Origin: Saccharothrix espanaensis DSM 44229
Lineage (GTDB): Bacteria > Actinomycetota > Actinomycetes > Mycobacteriales > Pseudonocardiaceae
NCBI RefSeq assembly: GCF_000328705.1
Contig: NC_019673.1
Span: forward strand, 3,782,001-3,846,000
Direction of reading: 5' to 3'
Length of the DNA stretch: 64,000 bases
Positions 23,874 to 32,506 of this stretch are shown piece by piece. A program made the translations under genes and the position numbers. Within the stretch, counting starts at the first letter, position 1. Each line of letters starts with the position of its first letter. A model generated the notes under the pieces. That model saw only the letters and a list, made by a program, of their open reading frames with translations. It was not told the DNA's origin and did no database searches.

Positions 23874-23895
23874 CCGGTAGTGCGGGCACTACCGG
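23874..23895. promoter_or_regulatory. 22-bp perfect dyad between cobF and the serine hydrolase
   Basis: CCGGTAGTGC-GG-GCACTACCGG has 10-bp arms and a 2-nt centre. The tiny centre argues for a protein-binding operator; its position 18 bp after the cobF stop also allows a terminator role. It lies about 90 bp upstream of the serine hydrolase start. Confidence 0.5.
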
Positions 23896-23913
23896 GCGGT
23901 CACCCCTGCGCGG

Positions 23914-24678
23914 TCACCGCTTCCGGCGGCGCAGGAGGTAGGTGTCCATGATCCAGCCCTTGCGCTCGCGGGCCTGCTCGCGCAGCGGCGGGATGGTCTT
24001 GGCGACCTCGGTCAGCGGCCCGGCCGCGATGAGCTCGTCGGGCGTGCCGAGGTACGCGCCCCAGTAGAGGTCCAGGTCGGGGTCGTCCAGCCCGGTGAAC
24101 GCGCAGTGCGCGTCGAGCATGACCACGACGTCGTCCACGTCGTCGGGGAACCCGTCGGCGGCCAGCCTGCGACCGGTGGTGACCAGCACCGGGGCGCCGA
24201 TCTGGTTCAGGCTGATCCGGTGCGCCGCCACCAGCGCCGACACGCTGCTGACCCCCGGCACGACCGTGTAGTCGAACTCGACGTGCCCGCGCCGGCGCAC
24301 GTCCTCGATCACCGCGATCGTGTTGTCGTACAGCGTCGGGTCGCCCCAGCACAGGACCGCGCCGACCTGGCCGTCGCGGAGTTCGTCGCGGAACAGCCCC
24401 TCGTACAGGTCTGCCCGCCGCCCGTGCCACTCGGCCACCGTCTCCCGGTAGTTCGCCGGCGTCCGGTCGCGGTCCGCGTCCACCGCGCGGACCACCCGGT
24501 AGCGGGGCTGCGCGACGTACCGCTCCAGGATCGCCAGCCGGGCGTCCACCAGGTCCTTCTTGGCGTCTCCCTTGTCCAGCAGGAAGAACACGTCGACCTC
24601 GTTGAGCCGGTTGACCGCCTGGACGGTGATGTGCTCGGGGTCTCCCGCGCCGATGCCGATGAGGTGGATGGTCCGCAT
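23914..24678 (-). CDS. cobF: Precorrin-6A synthase (deacetylating), CobF
   Basis: The 254-residue protein starts at ATG 24678 (MRTIHLIGIGAGDPEHITVQAV). That is the SAM-binding GxGxGDP start of the tetrapyrrole methylase family. Further segments are LCWGDPTLYDNTIAVIEDV, VVPGVSSVSALVAAHRI and the CobF-specific GAPVLVTTGRRL and LYWGAYLGTPDELIAAGPL. CobF methylates precorrin-5 at C-1 with release of acetate in aerobic cobalamin synthesis. No other cob gene is near, so the pathway genes are scattered. It is divergent from the P450 gene. Confidence 0.92.
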   Translation of the reverse strand: MRTIHLIGIGAGDPEHITVQAVNRLNEVDVFFLLDKGDAKKDLVDARLAILERYVAQPRYRVVRAVDADRDRTPANYRETVAEWHGRRADLYEGLFRDELRDGQVGAVLCWGDPTLYDNTIAVIEDVRRRGHVEFDYTVVPGVSSVSALVAAHRISLNQIGAPVLVTTGRRLAADGFPDDVDDVVVMLDAHCAFTGLDDPDLDLYWGAYLGTPDELIAAGPLTEVAKTIPPLREQARERKGWIMDTYLLRRRKR

Positions 24679-24904
24679 GGGTGGCAGTCTCCCACGCACC
24701 CGCCCGGCGACCGCCGTCCACAGTGGAAGCGGCGACCGGGATCACGCCCGCGCGCCGGGGCGGACGCGGGTCCGCCGGGAGCCGTCCGGGCAGGTGGGCG
24801 ACCTGACGCGGCCGCACCTCCGGGGACGGGGTTCATCCGACGGTGGGCGCACGACACCCGACTGGGCCAGTGCCGACGGTCTCCGCCGCTGCGAGACTCG
24901 GGCG

Positions 24905-26110
24905 ATGACCGAGCTGCCGGACATCCTCTCGCCGGAGTTCGCCGCCGACCCGTACTCCGCCTACCGCGTCCTGCGCGAACGCGCCCCGCTGCTCTACCAC
25001 GAGGCGACGCGGAGCTGGCTCGTGTCGCGGTGCGAGGACGTCGAACGGGGCCTGCGGGACCCGGTGTTCACCAACGAGAACTACGAGTGGCAGGTCGCCC
25101 CGGTGCACGGGCGCACGATGCTGGAGATGGGCGGTCGGGAGCACGCGGTGCGCCGCGCGCTGGTCGCGCCCGCGTTCCGGGGCACGTCGCTGGAGCAGAA
25201 GTTCCGGCCGGTCATCGAGCGCAACGCGCGGGTGCTCGTCGACGGGTTCCGGCGCGCCGGCCGGGTGGAGCTGATCTCGCAGTTCGCCACCCGCTTCCCG
25301 ATCAACGTCATCGTGGACGTGCTCGGCCTCGACCAGGCTGACCACGACCGGTTCCACCGCTGGTACACGTCGGTGATCGCGTTCCTGGGCAACCTGTCCG
25401 GCGATCCCCGGGTGACCGAGGACGGACTGCGCACCCGCGAGGAGTTCGCCGCCCACCTGATCCCGATCGTCCGGCGACGGCGGCGCGACCCGGGCGACGA
25501 CCTGCTGTCCGCGTTGTGCCAGGCGGAGGTCGAGGGCACCCGGATGTCGGATGAGGACGTCAAGTCGTTCTGCTCGCTGCTGCTCACCGCCGGCGGCGAG
25601 ACGACGGACAAGGCCGTCGGGTCGGTGATGCGCAACCTCCTGCACCACCCGGAGCAGCTGGCGGCGGTGCGCGCGGACCGCTCGCTGGTGGAGCGGGCGT
25701 TCGCCGAGTCGCTGCGGTACACGCCGCCGGCGCACATGGTCATGCGGCAGACCGCCGCCGAGGTGGAACTGGCCGGCGGCGTGATCCCGGCGGGCGCGAC
25801 GGTGACGTTCCTGCTCGCCTCGGCCAACCGGGACGGCGCGCGCTACGCCCGCCCCGACGAGTTCGACCTGTTCCGCGCCGACCTCGCCGTCGACCGCGCG
25901 TTCTCCGCCGCCGCCCGCCACCTGTCCTTCGCGCTGGGGCGGCACTTCTGCGTCGGCGCGCTGCTGGCGAAGGCGGAGGTCGAGGTGGCGGTGGGCCACC
26001 TGCTCGACGCGATGCCCGACGCCCGCTTGGCGCCGGGTTCCCGGGCGGAGGAACGCGGGATCTTCATGCGCGGCCCGGCCGAGCTCCAGGTCGAGTTCAC
26101 CCCGGCCTGA
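24905..26110 (+). CDS. Cytochrome P450
   Basis: The 401-residue soluble P450 has all core motifs: the I-helix AGGET at 229-233, ExxR at 268-271 (ESLR), and the haem loop FALGRHFCVG with the ligand Cys at 349. ATG 24905 has no strong ribosome binding site. Stand-alone bacterial P450s of this length hydroxylate small natural products, fatty acids or xenobiotics using ferredoxin partners. No ferredoxin or cluster gene is adjacent, so no substrate is proposed. Confidence 0.92.
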   Translation: MTELPDILSPEFAADPYSAYRVLRERAPLLYHEATRSWLVSRCEDVERGLRDPVFTNENYEWQVAPVHGRTMLEMGGREHAVRRALVAPAFRGTSLEQKFRPVIERNARVLVDGFRRAGRVELISQFATRFPINVIVDVLGLDQADHDRFHRWYTSVIAFLGNLSGDPRVTEDGLRTREEFAAHLIPIVRRRRRDPGDDLLSALCQAEVEGTRMSDEDVKSFCSLLLTAGGETTDKAVGSVMRNLLHHPEQLAAVRADRSLVERAFAESLRYTPPAHMVMRQTAAEVELAGGVIPAGATVTFLLASANRDGARYARPDEFDLFRADLAVDRAFSAAARHLSFALGRHFCVGALLAKAEVEVAVGHLLDAMPDARLAPGSRAEERGIFMRGPAELQVEFTPA

Positions 26111-26142
26111 GCCGGGCGGCCGCCGGTCGACCGGTGACCGGG

Positions 26143-26179
26143 CCCCGCCCGGCGACCGCGTGCGGGCCGCCGGGCGGGG
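26143..26179. terminator. Bidirectional terminator between P450 and esterase
   Basis: A 12-bp perfect stem (CCCCGCCCGGCG at 26143-26154 with CGCCGGGCGGGG at 26168-26179) and a 13-nt loop lie between the convergent stops. More G/C repeats just upstream can extend the structure. Confidence 0.6.
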
Positions 26180-26186
26180 GACGTCG

Positions 26187-27167
26187 TCACGGGTGCCAGA
26201 GCACGTCCATCATCACGGGCAGCTCACGGCCGATGCCGTTGCGCGCCACGCAGTCGATCCAGTGGCCGCAGTCGTACTCGACCATCCAGCTGTTGGAGAT
26301 CCCGTTGGCCAGCAGGTGCTGGTGGAACTCGTAGGTCAGCCGGTGCGCCTGCTGCTCCAGCGGGTCGTCGTGCCGGGTGCCCGCGTACAGCACGGTGTGC
26401 ACGCCGCTCAGGCCGCCCACCCGGTGCCACGGGTTGTTGAAGCCCCACGACCCGTCCCACGGCGCGCCGTACGGCCCGTCGAGCGGGAGTCCCTTCTGCA
26501 CCAGGGGAGCGGTCACGGCGGTGCGCATCCGCTGGTCTTCCAGGTTGTAGCCGCCGGACATGCCGATCGCCATCCGGAACAGCCAGGGGCGGTGCGTGGC
26601 GTGCCGGATCGCGACGAAGCCGCCCATCGAGAAGCCCGCGATCGCGCGGCCCTCGCGGGCCTGGATGGTGTTGAGGTTCTGGTCCACCCACGGGATCAGC
26701 TCGTCGAGGTGGAACCGGTCCCACTGCTGCGCGCCCGCCGACTGGTTGACCCAGTTCGTGCCCCAGCCCGCCCAGCCGGCCTCGGCGGCGACGGTGATGA
26801 TCGGGTACCCGTGGGTGACCTCCTCGATGTTCGCCTCGCGGTGCCACGCGCCGGGGCTCTGCGCCCGCCCGTGGTAGAGGTAGAGCACCGGGTAGGCGAC
26901 GTTCGGGTTGTAGTCCGACGGCAGCGTGATGATCACGTCGTGGTAGGTCCACGCCAGGGCCCGGGTGTCCACCGAGTTGGTGTGGATGTTGACCACGTAG
27001 GTGCGCGGTGTGGTCTGCATGACGTTGCGGACCTCGATGCCGTGCCCGGAGCTGAACCCCGGCAGCGCGGCGGCGGTCCCGGTCGTGGCGACCGCGGTGG
27101 TGAGCAGGGTCGCCAAGAGCGCGAGCACCAGCGTGAACGCGCGTCGACGGTGGGTGGAACGTTTCAC
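26187..27167 (-). CDS. Secreted esterase (PF00756 alpha/beta hydrolase)
   Basis: The 326-residue product starts at GTG 27167 behind GGAGGACATCCT. The signal peptide ends near TAAALPG. The hydrolase domain has the nucleophile elbow GFSMGG, a preceding YPVLYLYHGRAQSPGAW oxyanion region, and a late CGHWIDC that holds the catalytic His. It resembles the EstD/antigen-85-like putative esterases (feruloyl or acetyl-xylan esterase relatives). Substrate unknown. It is divergent from the large STAND regulator across 124 bp, which might control it. Confidence 0.85.
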   Translation of the reverse strand: MKRSTHRRRAFTLVLALLATLLTTAVATTGTAAALPGFSSGHGIEVRNVMQTTPRTYVVNIHTNSVDTRALAWTYHDVIITLPSDYNPNVAYPVLYLYHGRAQSPGAWHREANIEEVTHGYPIITVAAEAGWAGWGTNWVNQSAGAQQWDRFHLDELIPWVDQNLNTIQAREGRAIAGFSMGGFVAIRHATHRPWLFRMAIGMSGGYNLEDQRMRTAVTAPLVQKGLPLDGPYGAPWDGSWGFNNPWHRVGGLSGVHTVLYAGTRHDDPLEQQAHRLTYEFHQHLLANGISNSWMVEYDCGHWIDCVARNGIGRELPVMMDVLWHP

Positions 27168-27291
27168 AGGATGTCCTCCGCTAGGTCGGCGGCCGCGAGG
27201 GGCCGGGCGACTCCAGGGGGCGAAAGGCCTGGTGCGTGCGAACGGCATCGGCTTACTCCCCAGTAGCCTCGTGTACGGGCAGTAGCGCATC

Positions 27292-29676
27292 ATGTGTGGA
27301 GTGTCAGAACCGCCACCGCTGGAGAAGTCTGGAAATCCTGGAATGCCCGAGGACCCCGCCGGCACTGCCGCCGACCTCGGCCGGGAGTTGAAGCACTGGC
27401 TGCGGCGCGGTCCGCGCGGCCAGGTGAAGGTCGCGGGCCTCGCCAAGCGGCTGCGGATCTCGCAGAGCACCCTCTACGCCTACCTGGCCGGGACCACCCT
27501 GCCCTCCAGCGGGGCGTTGGACGACCTGCTGGCCGAACTCGGGGTGCCCGCCGACGAGCACCGCCGGCTGGCCACCCTCCGCGACGCCCTCCAGCGCCCG
27601 CGCGGGACGCCCGTCCGCAAGGCCGTGCCGGTGCCCGCCGAACTGCCCGCCGACCCGGTCGGGTTCGTCGGCCGGGGCGGTGAGCTGGCCGCGCTGGACC
27701 AGGCGCGGGCGGCGGGCACGTCGATCGCGGTGCTGGCCGGGCCGGCGGGCGTCGGCAAGACCGCCCTGGCCGTGCACTGGGGGCACCGGGTGGTGGCCGG
27801 GTTCCCGGACGGCTGCCTGTACGCCGACCTGCACGGGTACTCGCCGGTGCAGCCGCTCGACCCGGCCGAGGTGCTCGCGGGCTTCCTGCGCAGCCTGGGC
27901 CTCGACGGCCCGGACATCCCGGCGGACGCCCACGAGCGGGCCGCCCGGCTGCGCAGCCTGCTGGCCCGCAAGCGGGTGCTGGTCGTGCTGGACAACGCGC
28001 TGGACGTCAACCAGGTCCGCCCGCTGCTGCCCGGCGAGCCGCTGTGCTTCGTCCTGGTCACCAGCCGCACCGACCTGGCCGGCCTGCAGGTCCGGCCCGG
28101 TGCGCGGCGGGTGGACCTGCGCCCGCTGTCCGCCGACGAGGGGCTGGACCTGCTGCGCGCGCACCTGGGCGGGCACGTCGACGGGTCCGGCGCCGCCCTC
28201 GAACTCGCCGAGCGCTGCGGCGGCCTGCCGCTGGCGCTGCGGATCGTCGCGGCCCTCGCCCACAGCCGGTCCGGTGCGTACTCGGGCGCGCACCTCGCCG
28301 ACCTCGTGGACGACCTGGCGGTGCAGGGTCTCGACCTGCTCGACGTCGGGGATCCCGACACCGCCGTGCGCACGGTGTTCTCGTGGTCGCTGCGGCACCT
28401 GACCGACGAGGCCGGGCGGGACTTCCGGCTGCTGGGCGCGCACCCGGCGCACGACATCGGCACCGCCGCGGCCGCCGCCCTGCTCGGCGTGGACCCGAGG
28501 ACGGCCGCCCGCCGGCTCGACGTGCTGGTCCGCGCGCACCTCATCCAGCGCTCCGCCACGACGACCGGCACCGACCGGTTCGACATGCACGACCTGGTCC
28601 GCGCCTACGCCCGGGAACAGCCCGCCGACGACCTGGACGACGCCCTGCGCCGGCTGGTCGACCACTTCACCGTGACGGCCGGGCACGCCATGGACGCCCT
28701 GCACCCCGGCGCGACGGCGTCCTCCCCGCTGTCGGTCGCCGAGGCCCGGGGGTGGGTCGACGCCGAGTGGCAGTCCCTGCTGGCGCTGGTCGCGTTCACC
28801 GCCCGGCGGGGGTGGGCGGCCGAGACGTCCCGGTTGGCCGAGGCCCTGCAACGCCACCTCGACCAGGGCGGCCGGCACACCGACGCCCTGGTGGTGCTCG
28901 GCCACGTGCGGGACGCGGCGCGGGCGGCGGGCGACCGGTCCGCGGAGGGCGCTGCGCTCTACCACCTGGGCGTGGCCTACCTGCGCCTCGGGCTGCACCA
29001 GGACGCGATGCGCCACCACCGGCTGGCCCTCGACGTGTGCCGGCGGGCGGGCGACGACCTCGGGCAGGCCGGCGCGCTGAACAACCTGGGCAACCTCTAC
29101 GAGCGGCTGGGCCGGTACGGGGAGGCGCTGGCGCACTACCGCGAGGCGCTCGCGCTCGCCGACGGGCTCGGGTTCGCGCACGGACGCGCGGTCGTGCTGA
29201 CCAACCTCGGCGTGGTCTACACCCGGCTGGGCGACCTCGACCAGGCGTCGACCGTGCTGCACGAGGCGCTGGACCTGTTCGCCGACCCCGGCGGCACCGC
29301 CCGCGCCCTGGGCAACCTGGCGGAGCTGCACCGGCTCGGCGGGCGGGCGCACGAGGCGCTGGAGCTGTTCGGGCGGGCGCTGGAGCTGGCCCGGCGGATC
29401 GGCGCGCGCGGCATCGAGATCGAGGTGCTCAACAACCTGGGCGCGGCGCACCTGGCCGCCGGCGAGCCGGACCTGGCCCGGTCGTGCCACGTCGACGCGC
29501 TCGCGGCGGCGCGGGCGATCGGCGACCGGTACGAGGAGGCCCGCGCGCTGGAGGGGCTGGGGTGCGCGGACCGCGCGGTCGGGCCGTGGCGCGAGGCGCT
29601 GGCGGTCTACCGGCAACTCGGCCTGCCCGACGGCGACCGGGTCGACGCGTTCCTGTCCGGCCGGACGGGGGGCTGA
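27292..29676 (+). CDS. STAND-type regulator: XRE HTH + NB-ARC + TPR
   Basis: The 794-residue protein has three parts. Residues about 25-100 form a helix-turn-helix (VAGLAKRLRISQSTLYAYLAGTTLPSSGALDDLL). Residues about 120-430 form an NB-ARC ATPase with P-loop GPAGVGKTA at 150-158, Walker B VLVVLDNA, an LVTSRTDL sensor segment and GLPLALRIV. Residues about 530-770 hold five or six TPR units with the NNLGxxxxRLGxxxEALxxxxxAL pattern. It is like the AfsR/SARP architecture but with an XRE DNA-binding domain in place of the SARP domain. Such proteins act as ATP-switched regulators of secondary metabolism or development. Start ATG 27292 or ATG 27343; neither has a strong ribosome binding site. Confidence 0.9.
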   Translation: MCGVSEPPPLEKSGNPGMPEDPAGTAADLGRELKHWLRRGPRGQVKVAGLAKRLRISQSTLYAYLAGTTLPSSGALDDLLAELGVPADEHRRLATLRDALQRPRGTPVRKAVPVPAELPADPVGFVGRGGELAALDQARAAGTSIAVLAGPAGVGKTALAVHWGHRVVAGFPDGCLYADLHGYSPVQPLDPAEVLAGFLRSLGLDGPDIPADAHERAARLRSLLARKRVLVVLDNALDVNQVRPLLPGEPLCFVLVTSRTDLAGLQVRPGARRVDLRPLSADEGLDLLRAHLGGHVDGSGAALELAERCGGLPLALRIVAALAHSRSGAYSGAHLADLVDDLAVQGLDLLDVGDPDTAVRTVFSWSLRHLTDEAGRDFRLLGAHPAHDIGTAAAAALLGVDPRTAARRLDVLVRAHLIQRSATTTGTDRFDMHDLVRAYAREQPADDLDDALRRLVDHFTVTAGHAMDALHPGATASSPLSVAEARGWVDAEWQSLLALVAFTARRGWAAETSRLAEALQRHLDQGGRHTDALVVLGHVRDAARAAGDRSAEGAALYHLGVAYLRLGLHQDAMRHHRLALDVCRRAGDDLGQAGALNNLGNLYERLGRYGEALAHYREALALADGLGFAHGRAVVLTNLGVVYTRLGDLDQASTVLHEALDLFADPGGTARALGNLAELHRLGGRAHEALELFGRALELARRIGARGIEIEVLNNLGAAHLAAGEPDLARSCHVDALAAARAIGDRYEEARALEGLGCADRAVGPWREALAVYRQLGLPDGDRVDAFLSGRTGG

Positions 29677-29767
29677 CCGCCCGGCGTTGTCGGTGCCGTC
29701 TGATCTACTGCGGGGTGACCGACCACAGTGGAGGAATCTGTGGGGGAGAACCCAAGGGGAGAGACCG

Positions 29768-30187
29768 ATGGGTGTGCTGACCGACTACTTCCGCGCCGCC
29801 GACGCGGCGGCCGTGGTGCGCGCGCTGGGGGAGCACGGCGCCTTCGACGGCGTCGAGCTGAAGGGGATCGACCCGGTCGTCTGCTTCGGGCAGCTCGTCG
29901 CCCTCGTCCGCGGTGCGCGGTGGGACCCGGGCACGGCGGGGTCGCGGGTGGTGTGGCCGGCCGACCCCTCGACGGCGGAGTCCTGGGTGTTCGAACTGGG
30001 GACGGCGGCCCGTGACGCGCTGGCGGCGGTGCCGGACGAGGACGTGCCGGCGGTGTCGGTCCGCTGGGCGGCGACCGACGAGCTGGCGGGCGCGGAGGGG
30101 CTGGAAGAGGTCGTGGTGGACCTGGTCGGCCTCGCGCGGCGGGCCCGCGACGCGGGGGAGCGGCTCTACTGCTGGTGCACGGTGTAG
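29768..30187 (+). CDS. Conserved hypothetical protein
   Basis: The 139-residue soluble protein starts at ATG 29768 with GGGGAGAG upstream. It begins MGVLTDYFRAADAAAVVRAL and contains ELKGIDPVVCFGQLVALVRG. This looks like a small actinobacterial family without known function. No membrane segment or catalytic motif is seen. It follows the STAND regulator by 91 bp on the same strand. Confidence 0.7.
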   Translation: MGVLTDYFRAADAAAVVRALGEHGAFDGVELKGIDPVVCFGQLVALVRGARWDPGTAGSRVVWPADPSTAESWVFELGTAARDALAAVPDEDVPAVSVRWAATDELAGAEGLEEVVVDLVGLARRARDAGERLYCWCTV

Positions 30188-30216
30188 GCCACGCCCCCGA
30201 CGTCCGGTCAAGCGGG

Positions 30217-30250
30217 CCGGTCACGCCGTCGGTCCGGTCACGCCGTCGGG
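30217..30250. repeat. 17-bp tandem duplication
   Basis: CCGGTCACGCCGTCGG[T/G] occurs twice head to tail (30217-30233, 30234-30250) in the 83-bp gap between convergent genes. Related GGTCAGGCGGTCGGGCGG sequence continues to the right. Confidence 0.6.
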
Positions 30251-30270
30251 CGGTCAGGCGGTCGGGCGGG

Positions 30271-31290
30271 TCAGACGTCGTGGTCGGGCATCGGGATCAC
30301 CGGGTGCAGCCCGGCGTTCGGGTTGGCCGGGTCGGTCACGCTCAGGCCGTTCCACTGGGTGCGGGCGGCCAGGAACTCGGGGGTGAGGCCGGTCCGGTCG
30401 GTCAGCGTGGCGACCTCCCGGAGCCGGACCAGGCTCTTGCCCGCGTCCCGGGCCCAGCCCCAGGAGACGACCACGACGTACTTGTTCTTCCAGCCGTTGT
30501 TCGTCTGGTACTGGAGGAGCACGGCGGTCTGGAAGTCCATGCCCAGGACGTCGGAGTTGATCGGCGCGCTGGGGTTGTCCCGCAGCGTGGCCCGGGTCTG
30601 CTTGGGCGCGGCCTTCCAGTCGGTCACGACCAGGGCGTTGCCGCCGGTCTGCTCCTCCTGGGCGGTGAACAGCGGGATGGTCTCGGTGAGCCGCTGCTGC
30701 GAGTAGCGGTAGTCCAGGCTCGCCAGCACGCCGCTCGGGCCCACGGTGCCGTCGACCAGCGAGGTGTCGACGGTGAGCTGGGCCTGGCAGTCCGCGGCGT
30801 GCTGCACCGGGTTGGTCAGCGCGTCCTTGCGGGCGGCGGCGATCTTCCGGTACGCGGCCCGCACCGGCTTCTTGGTGATCAGGTCGACGTCGAGCGCCCA
30901 CCCGGCGTGCTGGAGGTGGCCGGGGACGCACCGCTCGGCGTACCCGATGTTGCCGTTGACGGGCTGCACCCCGAGGTTCTGACCCTGCTGCCGGACCTCG
31001 CGCACGATCTGGAGCAGGTGGAACACCGCCGGCGAGCCGGGCAGGTAGTCCGGGAACAGGTTCTTGATCTTGAAGGTGGAGGGCTGGTACTCCAGCGACA
31101 CCTTCGCGCCCACCTGGCCCTCCTCGGCGTAGGGGTCGAAGCGCGCGGGGTGGAACGTGCCGGTGCTGACTTCCAGGGGAGGCAATGCTTTCCCGTCATG
31201 ACGCGGTCGGCGGAGTCGGTCACCCGGATGATCTTCCGCCGCGGGAGGCGCGTTACACGCCTCCCGGTCGCCGGGTTCGTGGTCGCGCAC
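30271..31290 (-). CDS. Unrecognised protein with uncertain or damaged N-terminus
   Basis: The clearly coding part begins near GTFHPARFDPYAEEG (about 31160) and runs about 295 residues to the stop. It is mixed alpha/beta with LFPDYLPGSPAVFHLLQIVREVRQQG, an AGWALDVDL segment and VVSWGWARDAGK. Candidate starts are GTG 31290 (given here), TTG 31185 and an ATG at 31503 in the LPMO promoter region. None has a good ribosome binding site, and translation upstream of 31165 looks non-coding. The gene may be N-terminally truncated or start at an unusual codon. No family recognised. Confidence 0.5.
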   Translation of the reverse strand: MRDHEPGDREACNAPPAAEDHPGDRLRRPRHDGKALPPLEVSTGTFHPARFDPYAEEGQVGAKVSLEYQPSTFKIKNLFPDYLPGSPAVFHLLQIVREVRQQGQNLGVQPVNGNIGYAERCVPGHLQHAGWALDVDLITKKPVRAAYRKIAAARKDALTNPVQHAADCQAQLTVDTSLVDGTVGPSGVLASLDYRYSQQRLTETIPLFTAQEEQTGGNALVVTDWKAAPKQTRATLRDNPSAPINSDVLGMDFQTAVLLQYQTNNGWKNKYVVVVSWGWARDAGKSLVRLREVATLTDRTGLTPEFLAARTQWNGLSVTDPANPNAGLHPVIPMPDHDV

Positions 31291-31505
31291 CGGGAACGCC
31301 ACCGCACCGCGCGGGTACCCGGTTAAGAAGACACTGCTGTTAACGCCCGCGCACTGCTGCCGGCCGCTGGGTGGAAGTGGCACCCTTGACCGTGACCCCG
31401 GCGTCGGGCACGTCCGCCCGGCACCCTCCCCCGGGCCACGTAATCCCTGCTCAGCCGCGTGGAACAGGGGGGTCTGCGCCGGTCGGACCAGTGGGTTTCG
31501 CAATC

Positions 31506-31544
31506 TTGACCCGGACGACTTTCACGGCTATGGTCTAGACCACT
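31506..31544 (+). promoter_or_regulatory. Promoter with overlapping DasR box
   Basis: TTGACC (31506-31511) and TATGGT (31529-31534) are separated by 17 bp. Overlapping the -10 is TATGGTCTAGACCACT (31529-31544), whose centre TGGTCTAGACCA is a perfect 12-bp palindrome. This matches the dre consensus of DasR, the GntR regulator that is released by glucosamine-6-phosphate and controls chitin and GlcNAc genes in actinomycetes. The gene downstream encodes a chitin-active LPMO, which fits. Confidence 0.85.
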
Positions 31545-31658
31545 TGCCGGTCCTCGGCTGCCCTCTCGCGGGTGGTCGCGGCCGGCCGATCCGGTCGCCG
31601 CGGATTTGGACCCTGCCCAGGGAAACCCCCCTTGGGGTTCCTCCGAAGGAGCTGGACA

Positions 31659-32408
31659 ATGAGTCTGAAACGGAAGCTCGCGGCGGTACTCGCCGGCGTG
31701 GGCATCGCCCCGTTCATCGTCGTGGTGTCTGCCGGCACGGCCAACGCGCACGGCTACATCACCTCGCCGCCCAGCCGGCAGGCCAACTGCGCCGCCGGCA
31801 AGGTCTCCAACTGCGGCGACATCATCTACGAGCCGCCGAGCGTGGAAGGCCCGAAGGGGCAGCAGAACTGCCACGGCGGCGACGCCCGGTGGGCCCCGCT
31901 CAACGACGACCGCAAGGCGTGGCCCGCCGCGTCGGTGGGCGACAACGTCACCTTCAACTGGCTGATCACGGCCAACCACTCCACCAGCACCTGGCAGTAC
32001 TGGGTCGGCGGCAGCAAGATCGCCGAGTTCAACGACCACGGTCGCCAGCCGGGCCGCACGGTCCAGCACGCCGTGAGCCTGGGCGGCCGCACCGGCCGCA
32101 TCAAGCTTCTGGCCATCTGGAACATCGCCGACACCGCGATGGCGTTCTACAACTGCGTCGACCTCCAGGTCGGCCCCGGTGGCCCCGGCCCGACGACCAC
32201 CCCGACGACGACCACCACCACCACGACCCAGCCCACCACGACCACGACCACCACCCCGCCCGTGACGGGTCCGTGGGCGGCGGGCGTGACGTACCCGGCC
32301 GGTTCGCAGGTGACCTACGGCGGCTCGTCGTTCCGCTGCATCCAGGGCCACACCTCGCTGACCGGCTGGGAGCCGCCGAACGTGGCCTCCCTCTGGCAGC
32401 GGCTGTAG
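31659..32408 (+). CDS. Chitin-active lytic polysaccharide monooxygenase, AA10 + CBM5/12
   Basis: The 249-residue product starts at ATG 31659 with GAAGGAG upstream. The signal peptide ends ANA|HGYITSPPSR, so the mature N-terminus is His31, the first ligand of the copper histidine brace. The second is His107 in ITANHSTSTW. The AA10 core (HGYI, CGDIIYEPPSVEGPKG) covers about residues 31-185. A Thr/Pro-rich linker (TTTTTTTTQPTTTT) joins it to a small C-terminal carbohydrate-binding module with GPWAAGVTYPAGSQVTYGGSSFRC and WEPPNVASLW, like CBM5/12. It would oxidatively cleave crystalline chitin outside the cell. A DasR box controls its promoter. Confidence 0.92.
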   Translation: MSLKRKLAAVLAGVGIAPFIVVVSAGTANAHGYITSPPSRQANCAAGKVSNCGDIIYEPPSVEGPKGQQNCHGGDARWAPLNDDRKAWPAASVGDNVTFNWLITANHSTSTWQYWVGGSKIAEFNDHGRQPGRTVQHAVSLGGRTGRIKLLAIWNIADTAMAFYNCVDLQVGPGGPGPTTTPTTTTTTTTQPTTTTTTTPPVTGPWAAGVTYPAGSQVTYGGSSFRCIQGHTSLTGWEPPNVASLWQRL

Positions 32409-32458
32409 GCCGTGACCGGGCCGGTGCGGGAGTGCGGCACCGGCCCCGGTCCTGACCC

Positions 32459-32490
32459 GGGACGCCCCCGACGCGAGTCGGGGGCGTCCC
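32459..32490. terminator. Strong bidirectional terminator
   Basis: A 14-bp perfect stem (GGGACGCCCCCGAC / GTCGGGGGCGTCCC) has a GCGA tetraloop between the convergent LPMO and methyltransferase genes. A second GC-rich inverted repeat (GGGCCGGTGC ... GCACCGGCCC, about 32418-32446) precedes it. Confidence 0.8.
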
Positions 32491-32506
32491 GTCGTCCGGG
32501 TCGGGT

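Noticed and set aside
24905..26110. P450 as part of a biosynthetic cluster with cobF or the STAND regulator
   Set aside because: Divergent and convergent neighbours, separate terminators and no carrier or synthase genes nearby.
30217..30270. Short repeats as a CRISPR array
   Set aside because: Head-to-tail 17-bp units without spacers and no cas genes.
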